Assembly: GCA_024278555.1 (NCBI GenBank)
Contig: JAJRSX010000128.1
Location: 1 to 15,497 of the forward strand
Origin: a bacterium
Lineage (GTDB): Bacteria > CG2-30-53-67 > CG2-30-70-394
Direction: 5' to 3'
DNA length: 15,497 nt
Part shown: in pieces, positions 1-5,460 of the stretch
Position numbering within the stretch: position 1 is the first letter of the stretch
Layout of the letters: the number at the start of each line of letters is the position of its first letter
Made by a program: the position numbers and the translations under genes
The notes under the pieces: generated by a model
Database searches by the model: none
Told to the model about the DNA's origin: nothing
What the model saw: only the letters and a program-made list of their open reading frames with translations

Positions 1-816
1 CACCCGACCGCCGCCGACCACCAAGAGCAGAAAGAGGGCGACGAAGGTGGTGAGCTCCAAGACCGGCGAGAAGAGGGAGTTGGGCACCGCGTGGCGGATG
101 TTCGCCTCCACATACTCGCGGCCGAGGGTGTCGAAGCGGGCGGTCTCCTCGGCGGCCAGCTCGTACCCCTTCACCACCCGGATCCCGGCGAGGTTCTCCT
201 GCACCTTGCCCGACATGGCGGAGAAGGCCGCCTGCACCCGGCGAAAGCGGGTGGCGATGAGGTGGCGCATCCGGTGGACAAAGAAGGGGACCACCACCAT
301 CGGCGCCGCCACCACCAGGGTGAGCGACGGCGACAGCCACAGGAGGATCGGCGGCAGGACGAGGAAGTAGACGGCCGCATCCATGGAGATCACCACCCCC
401 GGCCCGACCGCGAAGCGCACCGCCGACAGGTCGTTGGTGGCACGCGACATGAGATCGCCGGTGGGGTGGCGCAAAAAGAAGTCGGGCCCCTGGCGCAGGA
501 GCGAGCGCACGAACCCCTGGCGCAGGCGAAAGTCGCAGCGGAACGAGGTCCCGGCGAGCTGCATCCGCCAGATGTAGCGGCCGCCCCCCTGGAGAAAGAC
601 GAGGCCGAGGTAGCCCCCGGCGAGCCACGCCAGGTGACCCACGGCGACGCCGCCCACCAGAGAATCCACGGTCTCGCGGATCACCAGGGGCAGGGCCACC
701 TCAATGGCGTCGACCCACAGGAGCGCCAAGACCCCGAGGACAAAATGGCGCCCGTACCGGGCCAGCAAGACCCGATAGAGCAACCCCTCCCGAAACCAGT
801 CGACCACCCGACGCAT
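1..816 (-). CDS. ABC exporter transmembrane domain, 5' part only (MdlA/MdlB-like half-transporter)
   Basis: The frame reads open from an ATG at 816 down to base 1 without a stop, giving the first 272 residues of a protein cut by the window edge. These residues look like the membrane domain of a type I ABC exporter, which uses ATP to move lipids, drugs or peptides across the inner membrane. Hydrophobic segments lie near residues 25-48, 63-77, 147-178 and 254-270. The stretch around residues 117-141 contains HPTGDLMSRATNDL and AVGPG, typical of the MdlA/MdlB/YheI-like branch. The region 206-218 (VQENLAGIRVVKG) is the usual coupling segment before the later helices. The ATPase domain (Walker A, LSGGQ) would lie beyond the left edge. 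The gene starts 27 bp after the Wzz-family gene on the same strand, so the two are probably cotranscribed. The substrate cannot be read from the sequence; a link to surface polysaccharide or lipid is inferred from the neighbour only. Confidence 0.88.
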   Translation of the reverse strand, partial: MRRVVDWFREGLLYRVLLARYGRHFVLGVLALLWVDAIEVALPLVIRETVDSLVGGVAVGHLAWLAGGYLGLVFLQGGGRYIWRMQLAGTSFRCDFRLRQGFVRSLLRQGPDFFLRHPTGDLMSRATNDLSAVRFAVGPGVVISMDAAVYFLVLPPILLWLSPSLTLVVAAPMVVVPFFVHRMRHLIATRFRRVQAAFSAMSGKVQENLAGIRVVKGYELAAEETARFDTLGREYVEANIRHAVPNSLFSPVLELTTFVALFLLLVVGGGRV

Positions 817-843
817 CGGCGCAGGCTACCACCGGCCGGGGGA

Positions 844-2175
844 CTACTGATCGCGCCCCTCACCCCTCCCGTCGCGGATCGCCTCCTCGCGGGTGGTGTC
901 ACCGCCGCCGTCGCGAATCAGGGCGACCATCGACGCCCCGAGGAGGACCATGATGGCGGTGAGGACGACGATCAGCGACCGCTTCGGCTTGCTCTTCTTC
1001 TCCGGCACCACCGCCTTGTCGAGGATCTGAATCGTCGGGGAGTCCTTGGCCTCCTGCATCTTGGCCATCTCGTACTGCTGGGTGAGGAGCTCGAAGATGG
1101 TCTCTTGCACCTTCACCTCCCGCAGGAGGCGGCCGTAGCGGAGGCCGAGGTCGGGGATCTGTTGGGTGGGGAGGAAGATGTCGCCGATGGCGCGTTTGCC
1201 CTTTCCCTGCTCCATGTCGCGGATGCGGGTGCGCAGCTCGCGAATCTGGGTCTTGAGGCGGTCGACGTCGGGGTTGTTGCCGGAGGCGAAGCGCTGGGTG
1301 ACGCCGAGCTGCACCTGCGCGGCCATGAGCTGTCCCTTGAGCTCGCCGAGGAGGTCGATCATTGATTTGGCCTGCTCGTCGACCTGGATTGCGCCGTGCT
1401 TCTCCTGGAAGCCACGGAGGGCGTCCTCGGCGTTGGCGAGGTCCTTGTTCACCTGCACCAGCCTCCCTTCGAGAAAGACCCGCTGGCGGGAGGCCTCGGT
1501 GAGGTTGAGGTGGCGCGACAGGCGGTCGAGCTCATCCACAAAGGCGTTGGCCATGGTGGCGGCACGCTCCGGGTCGTGGTCGTCCACCTCCACGGTGAGG
1601 ATGCCGCTCTTCTTGTCGACCGAGGCGTTGAGGTTGTCGAGGAGCTTCTCGCGCGCGTCAACGCGGTACTCGGTGTCGTAGACCTCCTGGAGCTTGAACT
1701 GGTCGAGGATCGGGTCGGTGATCGCCCGCGACTGGAGCATCCCGACCATGAGGTCGGCGTTGGTGGCGCCGCCCAGGGCGGAGCCGGCCAGGGCCGCGAG
1801 GCCGCCGAGCTGCCCCGAGAGGGCGGCGGCGAGGCCACCGCCCGATTGCTCCTTCGGCGGCAGGATGCGCGCGGAGGCGGTGTAGGTCTCGGGGACGATG
1901 AGGGAGATGATCGCCGCGACCACCGCCGCCACGAGGGTGGTGGTGAGGACCATCCGCTTGTGGCGAAGCAGCACCCGCCAGTACTCGCGCAGGTCGATCT
2001 CCTCCTCCTCCCACGGCGGTGGGTAGGGGGGATACGGATACGGCGCCGCCGGACCGCCTGTCCACCCCGGCGGCGGCGCGGCCACCCCACCCGCCTCGCA
2101 CCCTTCGAGAGGCGCGGCAGCAGGCTCGGAGGTCTCGGGATCGGGTACCTGGGGATCGACGGGCACGGAGGGCAT
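844..2175 (-). CDS. Wzz/GNVR-family polysaccharide chain-length determinant (co-polymerase)
   Basis: This 443-residue protein has the architecture of polysaccharide co-polymerases, which sit in the inner membrane and set the chain length of O-antigen or exopolysaccharide made by Wzy polymerases. After a proline- and glycine-rich cytoplasmic tail (residues 1-55) comes EEIDLREYWRVLLRHKR and a first membrane helix at about 75-94. A periplasmic Wzz domain follows (VPETYTASARILPP), then a long coiled-coil region (about 195-330), the GNVR-type motif VVPEKKSKPKR near 388-398, and a second membrane helix at about 400-420. A Walker-type tyrosine-kinase domain is absent, so this is a stand-alone regulator. 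A TTG lies immediately before the ATG at 2175; I chose the ATG. No clear Shine-Dalgarno sequence is visible. The long Pro-rich N-terminal tail is unusual for plain Wzz. The exporter gene follows after 27 bp. The particular polymer cannot be deduced. Confidence 0.88.
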   Translation of the reverse strand: MPSVPVDPQVPDPETSEPAAAPLEGCEAGGVAAPPPGWTGGPAAPYPYPPYPPPWEEEEIDLREYWRVLLRHKRMVLTTTLVAAVVAAIISLIVPETYTASARILPPKEQSGGGLAAALSGQLGGLAALAGSALGGATNADLMVGMLQSRAITDPILDQFKLQEVYDTEYRVDAREKLLDNLNASVDKKSGILTVEVDDHDPERAATMANAFVDELDRLSRHLNLTEASRQRVFLEGRLVQVNKDLANAEDALRGFQEKHGAIQVDEQAKSMIDLLGELKGQLMAAQVQLGVTQRFASGNNPDVDRLKTQIRELRTRIRDMEQGKGKRAIGDIFLPTQQIPDLGLRYGRLLREVKVQETIFELLTQQYEMAKMQEAKDSPTIQILDKAVVPEKKSKPKRSLIVVLTAIMVLLGASMVALIRDGGGDTTREEAIRDGRGEGRDQ

Positions 2176-2270
2176 CAAGAAGAGGGGGGTCGCGCCGACC
2201 GGCGCGGGAAGGGGAGAGGTAGGTCAGACAAGAGGACGGGAGTGTAGGGATCGCCGCGCGACGGTGGAAG

Positions 2271-2285
2271 GGCGGCGCAGCCGCC
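2271..2285. other. Perfect 6-bp stem hairpin with GCA triloop downstream of the MNT gene
   Basis: GGCGGC at 2271-2276 pairs with GCCGCC at 2280-2285 around a GCA loop. It lies just past the end of the nucleotidyltransferase gene (which stops at 2292 on the minus strand), between it and the Wzz gene. There is no T-run, so it is not a classical intrinsic terminator. It may still stabilise or attenuate the minus-strand transcript. It belongs to a set of C(GNA)G triloop hairpins in this window. Confidence 0.45.
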
Positions 2286-2291
2286 GATCGC

Positions 2292-2612
2292 TTACTCCCG
2301 GCCCGCGTCCAAAAGGGAAATCCCGGTCTCTCTCGCAACCGTAGAGACCAGCATGGGAGCCTTTTCAGTCTGCTGCACGACGAGGTCTACCGGCAGATCG
2401 ATGGCATCTTCTAGTCGCGGACGGAGGTATCTCTGGAGTGCTGCCGCCTGAGTGACATCGAGCCCCTCGACCTCGACGTAGAGGTCCACGTCACCACCCT
2501 GAGCCGAATCGTCTCCGCGAGAGCCGAAGAGGCGGATGTCACGCACCGATCCGGCGGCGGCCGCACGGATGAGGCGCACGATCGTCCTCACCTGAGTGGG
2601 TCGAATGCGCAT
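2292..2612 (-). CDS. MNT-domain minimal nucleotidyltransferase, probable antitoxin partner of HEPN RNase
   Basis: This 106-residue protein is a minimal nucleotidyltransferase of the pol-beta superfamily. LFGSRGDD at residues 28-35 followed by GGDVDLYVE at 39-47 gives the catalytic pattern G30-S31 ... D41-x-D43. A likely third metal-binding acidic residue is D76 in the strand LPVDLVV. In HEPN/MNT toxin-antitoxin systems such proteins neutralise the HEPN toxin, in characterised cases by attaching AMP groups to it; the same activity here is inferred. All visible catalytic residues are intact. The gene begins 11 bp after the stop of the HEPN gene on the same strand, the usual tight pairing. Base composition is lower in GC than the neighbours (the 60 bases at 2341-2400 have 35 G/C), which fits horizontal acquisition. 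No strong ribosome-binding site is seen, so translation may depend on the upstream gene. Confidence 0.82.
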   Translation of the reverse strand: MRIRPTQVRTIVRLIRAAAAGSVRDIRLFGSRGDDSAQGGDVDLYVEVEGLDVTQAAALQRYLRPRLEDAIDLPVDLVVQQTEKAPMLVSTVARETGISLLDAGRE

Positions 2613-2623
2613 CTTCGATCCGA

Positions 2624-3106
2624 TCAGTTCGTCAGCCCGTGCTTCGCCACGAGGTAGCGTTCGACTCCCTGTGCCACCGAGATGAGCACCGGAACATCCG
2701 TCCAGGCGGCGTTCAGGTTCACGGCCTTTTCCGCATGTTGGTCCGGATATTCGTGGGCAAACCGGTTTCTGACCTCACGTATCTCTTGCCACTGTTCGAC
2801 CGAGAGCAGCCCCCGCTTCTCCATCAGCACGGTCCGCTCGCGGGTGGTCAGCTCGGCTCCCGGACGCTCGTCTTCGTCGAGCTGGGCCACCGTCTTGAAC
2901 ATCGTCCGCCCGAGCATGTATTGGAGATCCGAAAAACGCGCTCGAAAGCCATCGAGAAGGAGGGTGTCACGGGGGACGATCTCTTCGGGGGAGAAGGTGT
3001 TCGGATCGAGAGGAAAGAGTCTCGACACCTCCTGCACGGCGTCCTCGACCCCCTTCACCAGGCGACCGAGGCGCTTCAGGTTCGCCTCTGCAATCCTTCT
3101 GTCCAT
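2624..3106 (-). CDS. HEPN-domain protein, probable RNase toxin of a HEPN/MNT pair
   Basis: This 160-residue protein is mostly helical and ends in a HEPN signature: EVRNRFAHEYP at residues 111-121 gives R113-x4-H118 with Y120, the Rx4-6H catalytic pattern of HEPN ribonucleases. The segment FRARFSDLQYMLG (54-66) and the following MEKRGLLSVEQWQEIR (95-110) match a HEPN family commonly found beside nucleotidyltransferases carrying the GSRxDD...GGDxDL motif, which is exactly the partner 11 bp downstream. In HEPN/MNT modules the HEPN protein cuts RNA and the MNT protein modifies and silences it; this role is inferred from motif and context. Database entries may label either partner 'antitoxin', so the naming is unsafe. 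The gene is intact. Its start ATG at 3106 lies 27 bp past a decayed second HEPN gene on the same strand. GC content is visibly lower than in the flanking genes. Confidence 0.8.
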   Translation of the reverse strand: MDRRIAEANLKRLGRLVKGVEDAVQEVSRLFPLDPNTFSPEEIVPRDTLLLDGFRARFSDLQYMLGRTMFKTVAQLDEDERPGAELTTRERTVLMEKRGLLSVEQWQEIREVRNRFAHEYPDQHAEKAVNLNAAWTDVPVLISVAQGVERYLVAKHGLTN

Positions 3107-3133
3107 CGCGAAACCCCGCCTCTCACCCCCTCG

Positions 3134-3265
3134 CTACGCCGACTCACGTTCCATCCACTGCACTACCGCGGCCGCGTACTGCCGGAAGTCGTCCAGATGT
3201 TGGGTAATGATCGTGTAGAGGATGTCCAGGTTGATCGTCTCGTACTGCACAACCGCCTTATCCAT
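3134..3265 (-). pseudogene. Decayed C-terminal remnant of a HepT/DUF86-type HEPN gene
   Basis: An ATG at 3265 opens a 43-residue frame ending at 3134. Its sequence (KAVVQYETINLDILYTII, then LDDFRQYAAAV) resembles the C-terminal third of HepT/DUF86 proteins, the part that follows the RNxxxHxY catalytic motif. The alignment by eye places AVVQY where intact relatives have AVHxY, so the catalytic histidine and the RN pair are missing. An in-frame TGA directly precedes the ATG. The 5' two thirds of the gene is not recognisable in the 80 bp before the next gene, and no MNT partner of its own is seen. It is therefore probably a truncated relic rather than a small functional gene. It differs in type from the intact HEPN gene 27 bp downstream, so it is not a simple duplication. 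It could still be translated as a short peptide. Confidence 0.55.
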
Positions 3266-3349
3266 TCACGAACCTCTGGCAGCGTCGGTCACGCCGGGGA
3301 AAAGCTACGGGAGTCAGGGCGAAAGTGCTACTCCCCGCTGCGCCCCCCG

Positions 3350-3877
3350 TCACTCCCCTCCAAGCTCGTGGAGCTGGGCGTGGAGGACGTCGTTGGTGGG
3401 ATCGACCATGAGGCCGCGCTCGACGTAGCGACGGGCGCGGCCGCGGGCGCCCTTGGCAGCGGCGATCTTGGCCCAGCGGCCGTAGGTCTCGGCGATCTCC
3501 CGCAGCTCGGCCCTGGCAGCGGCGTTCTTGGGATCGCGCTTGAGCACCTCGCGCAGGGTCTCCACCGCGTTGTCGCCGGGCGGCGAGGTGAGACGGTCGT
3601 CGGCGTGCTGGCGGCGGGCGACCTGGAGGAGCTGGACGATCTCCGGAGAGACGGCATCGCTGGCGGCCGTCGGCGGCGCGGTCGGCTCTTCGTGCACCGC
3701 CGGCTTCACCCACAGGTAGACGAGGGCCACGGCGACCACCGCCACCAGGGGGTAGAACCATCCGGGGCCGCGGCGCGGCGCCGGTAGAGGCTGCGACGTC
3801 GCCTCCCCTTTGCCGGTGATAAAGGCGGGCTCGCCGAAGGTCGTCCGCCAACTTCGCTGTCGCCGTCGTGGGGCCAT
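3350..3877 (-). CDS. Membrane-anchored small TPR-like protein of unknown function
   Basis: This 175-residue protein starts with a basic, Arg-rich cytoplasmic tail (residues 1-39). One membrane helix follows at about 40-57 (WFYPLVAVVAVALVYLW) and then a proline-rich linker (58-75). The C-terminal helical region (about 78-172) has tetratricopeptide-like spacing, as in VLKRDPKNAAARAEL and, about 40 residues later, VERGLMVDPTNDVLHAQL. Such an arrangement suggests a single-pass protein whose TPR domain binds a partner in the periplasm; neither partner nor process can be named. The ATG at 3877 is the first start of the frame, and no good Shine-Dalgarno precedes it. It is divergent from the DUF971 gene with 100 bp between them. 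Its stop is followed after about 85 bp by the HepT relic. Codon usage looks native, unlike the HEPN/MNT islet next to it. Confidence 0.65.
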   Translation of the reverse strand: MAPRRRQRSWRTTFGEPAFITGKGEATSQPLPAPRRGPGWFYPLVAVVAVALVYLWVKPAVHEEPTAPPTAASDAVSPEIVQLLQVARRQHADDRLTSPPGDNAVETLREVLKRDPKNAAARAELREIAETYGRWAKIAAAKGARGRARRYVERGLMVDPTNDVLHAQLHELGGE

Positions 3878-3977
3878 GGGGGCGGAGGATAGCGCGGATG
3901 GTCAGGAGGCGGTGCCTTTCTCTGTCTGGCCACCATCGCCACAATGGCCCCTCCCTGTGACCTCTCAGGAGCACCCC

Positions 3978-4355
3978 ATGAGCACCTCATCCGAAGCAAC
4001 CACCCTCACCGCCTTCACCGTGCAGGAGGATGGCCAGATCCAGATCGAGTGGGCGGACAACGCCGCCTTCACCTTCCCGGCGAGCTGGGTCCGTTTCCAC
4101 TGCGCCTGCGCCCACTGCGTGGACGAGTGGGCCGGCACCCGCCTGGTGGACCCGGCGACCATCCCGGCGGACATCGTCCCGAAGAAGGCGACGCCGGTGG
4201 GCAACTACGCGGTCCAGATCGTCTGGTCCGACGGCCACGATACCGGCTACTACGGCTACGACTCCCTGCGTGCGATCCCGCCGGCGCCGGCGGACTGGGA
4301 CGCCTACCTGGCCGGGGAGAAGGCGTGGCCGAAAGACGAAGGGGCGGTGGCGTGA
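3978..4355 (+). CDS. DUF971 (GBBH-like N-terminal domain) protein
   Basis: This 125-residue protein is a stand-alone DUF971 domain. Recognisable features are the cysteine-rich RFHCACAHCVDEW near residues 39-51, the following LVDPATIPADI, and GNYAVQIVWSDGHDTGYY near 75-92. The domain is small, cytosolic and widespread in proteobacteria. It also occurs fused to Mrp/ApbC-type P-loop ATPases (for example plant HCF101) and resembles the N-terminal domain of gamma-butyrobetaine hydroxylase. A role in iron-sulfur or redox metabolism is often suggested but is not proven. The start at 3978 is supported by AGGAG at 3967-3971, six bases upstream. Upstream in-frame starts would run into the divergent gene's region and lack such a site. 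Its stop overlaps the GTG start of the HspQ-like gene, so the two are translationally coupled. Confidence 0.88.
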   Translation: MSTSSEATTLTAFTVQEDGQIQIEWADNAAFTFPASWVRFHCACAHCVDEWAGTRLVDPATIPADIVPKKATPVGNYAVQIVWSDGHDTGYYGYDSLRAIPPAPADWDAYLAGEKAWPKDEGAVA

Positions 4356-4684
4356 GGCCGCCGGCAGACCTCCCCTTCCCCACCTGCCACTTCTTTCTCG
4401 GCCAGATCGTCCGCCATCGGCGGTATGGCTACCGTGGGGTGATCGTCTCGGTCGACGCGACCTGCGAGGCCGATGAGCAGTGGTACCAGCACAACCGGAC
4501 CCAGCCGGACCGCGACCAGCCGTGGTACCACGTGCTGGTGGACGGCGGCGACCACACCACCTACGTGGCGGAGGAGAACCTCGCCACCAGCGACGACGTG
4601 AGCCGCATCCGCCACCGGCTGGTGCGCCGCTTCTTCACCCTCTACGCCAACGGCCGCTACTACCAGGGGGTGTCGCTCAACTGA
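4352..4684 (+). CDS. hspQ: HspQ/YccV-family (hemimethylated-DNA-binding-like domain) protein
   Basis: This 110-residue protein matches the YccV/HspQ family, close to the 105 residues of E. coli HspQ. Seen motifs are FFLGQIVRHRRYGYRGVIVSVD (about residues 14-35, quoted as overlapping parts FFLGQIVRHRRYGYRG and GVIVSVD), QPWYHVLVDGG near 56-66, and TYVAEENL near 71-78. E. coli HspQ is a heat-inducible protein that affects DnaA stability and acts as an adaptor or activator for Lon; YccV was also reported to bind hemimethylated DNA. The best start is the GTG at 4352, whose last two bases begin the TGA of DUF971 (GTGA overlap), with AAGGGG nearby upstream. This start matches the family N-terminus, whereas longer upstream frames overlap DUF971. 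An imperfect hairpin begins at its stop codon. The exact role here is inferred from family membership. Confidence 0.82.
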   Translation: MRPPADLPFPTCHFFLGQIVRHRRYGYRGVIVSVDATCEADEQWYQHNRTQPDRDQPWYHVLVDGGDHTTYVAEENLATSDDVSRIRHRLVRRFFTLYANGRYYQGVSLN

Positions 4685-4721
4685 GCCCTGGGGGTGCGAG
4701 CCGCTCTGACGCACCGGGCTC
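4683..4721 (+). terminator. Imperfect hairpin at the end of the DUF971-hspQ unit
   Basis: GAGCCC at 4683-4688 pairs with GGGCTC at 4716-4721, and inside it GGTGCG (4693-4698) pairs with CGCACC (4710-4715), with a four-base bulge on the left arm and an 11-base loop. It begins within the hspQ stop codon. No U-tract follows, so it could be a factor-assisted terminator or an mRNA 3'-end stabiliser. The function is inferred from position. Confidence 0.4.
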
Positions 4722-4802
4722 CACCCGGGCGGGGCCACGGGCGAACCGGTGACCGACCGGCGTGGCTCTCGCCTCCATCCCTCCCATCCCACGAGCCCCA
4801 CC

Positions 4803-5168
4803 ATGACCCACCAGCCCCCCACCCCCTCTACCCTCGCCCGCACCCACGGGGTAGAGGAGCTCTCCCCGGCCGAGGCGGCCGACCGCCACGCCGCCGACGA
4901 AGTCCTGTTGCTGGACGTGCGCGAGCCGCGTGAGTGGGAGCTGTGCCGGATTGACGGCGCCGCCCCCGCCCCCCTGAGCCGCTTCATGCACCACCTCACC
5001 GACCTCGATCCCGACCGCCCCACGGTGGTCTACTGCCACACCGGCGTGCGCAGCGTCTACGCCGCCGCCTTCCTGCAACAGCAGGGGTTTGCGGAGGTCT
5101 ACTCGATGGCCGGCGGCATCGACGCCTGGTCGAGGCAGGTCGACCCGGCGGTGCCGCGCTACCGGTAG
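4803..5168 (+). CDS. Single-domain rhodanese-like sulfurtransferase
   Basis: This 121-residue protein is a single rhodanese domain, slightly longer than E. coli GlpE (108). It carries LLLDVREPREWE (residues 35-46) and the active-site loop CHTGVRS with catalytic cysteine C78. The conserved ending AGGIDAW near 104-110 completes the fold. Such proteins carry a persulfide on the cysteine and pass sulfur to acceptors such as thiols, cyanide or cofactor and tRNA-modification enzymes; the physiological acceptor here is unknown. No signal peptide is visible, so it should be cytosolic. The ATG at 4803 gives the family's normal N-terminus; no convincing Shine-Dalgarno is seen. It lies 118 bp after hspQ. 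Its TAG stop is part of the GGTAGGAGC arm of a REPIN-like element that begins at 5164, so the last codons and the stop appear to have been reshaped by insertion of that repeat. Confidence 0.9.
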   Translation: MTHQPPTPSTLARTHGVEELSPAEAADRHAADEVLLLDVREPREWELCRIDGAAPAPLSRFMHHLTDLDPDRPTVVYCHTGVRSVYAAAFLQQQGFAEVYSMAGGIDAWSRQVDPAVPRYR

Positions 5169-5250
5169 GAGCCGGCTCCTGCCGGCGATTCCGGCCCGAA
5201 GGGCCGGCCGCGCCGGCGGCGCGGTTCGCGAGCGGGAGCTCGCTCCTACC
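5164..5250. repeat. REPIN-like element 1 (two inverted GTAG-headed REPs)
   Basis: The element begins GGTAGGAGC (5164-5172) and ends with its exact reverse complement GCTCCTACC (5242-5250). Between them are four small hairpins. GCCGGC pairs with GCCGGC around TCCT (5171-5186). CCGGCCC pairs with GGGCCGG around GAA (5191-5207). CCGCGCC pairs with GGCGCGG around GGC (5208-5224). GCGAGC pairs with GCTCGC around GGGA (5228-5243). The right half read on the minus strand resembles REP sequences of Pseudomonas-type bacteria, which have a GTAG tetranucleotide followed by a short palindrome and are mobilised by RAYT transposases. No RAYT gene is in the window. The element overlaps the rhodanese stop codon. 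Confidence 0.8.
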
Positions 5251-5289
5251 ACCGCTCCCGCGGGATCGGCGTCGTGGTCCCGGCCCCCC

Positions 5290-5333
5290 GGCGGCGCACC
5301 GCGCCGCCTCTGCGGTCTGCGCAGCAGACCGCA
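5290..5333. repeat. Two-hairpin intergenic repeat, copy 1
   Basis: Two perfect hairpins stand in tandem. GGCGGCGC (5290-5297) pairs with GCGCCGCC (5301-5308) around ACC. TGCGGTCTGC (5311-5320) pairs with GCAGACCGCA (5324-5333) around GCA. A second copy lies at 8141-8184 in the same orientation. It has no GTAG head and differs from the REPIN elements. Apart from this repeat and an imperfect hairpin around 5406-5432, I see nothing else in the spacer before the phosphorylase gene. Confidence 0.75.
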
Positions 5334-5460
5334 CGCACTTCCGTACGCCACAAAAAGGACTCAAGCTCTCGCTCCTCCCATACGATCGAGCCCCTGTCCC
5401 CGCCGTGGTCGCGTCCCCCCGCCGCGACGGCGTTTCCACCCTCCGGAGCCCCACTCTCTG

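Noticed and set aside
91-1365. A 424-codon plus-strand frame opposite the ABC exporter and Wzz genes.
   Set aside because: The translation is His/Gly/Asp-rich shadow sequence; the minus-strand frames carry clear domain motifs.
2639-3787. A 382-codon plus-strand frame opposite the HEPN islet and TPR gene.
   Set aside because: It spans several minus-strand genes with clear motifs and is itself compositionally biased shadow sequence.
3917-3945. TTTCTC and CACAAT with 17-bp spacing as a promoter for DUF971.
   Set aside because: Only three of six and four of six matches; too weak to list as a promoter although the divergent gap must contain one.
5089-5460. An upstream extension of the phosphorylase frame.
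   Set aside because: It overlaps the rhodanese gene and the repeat elements, and the family N-terminus starts at the ATG at 5461.
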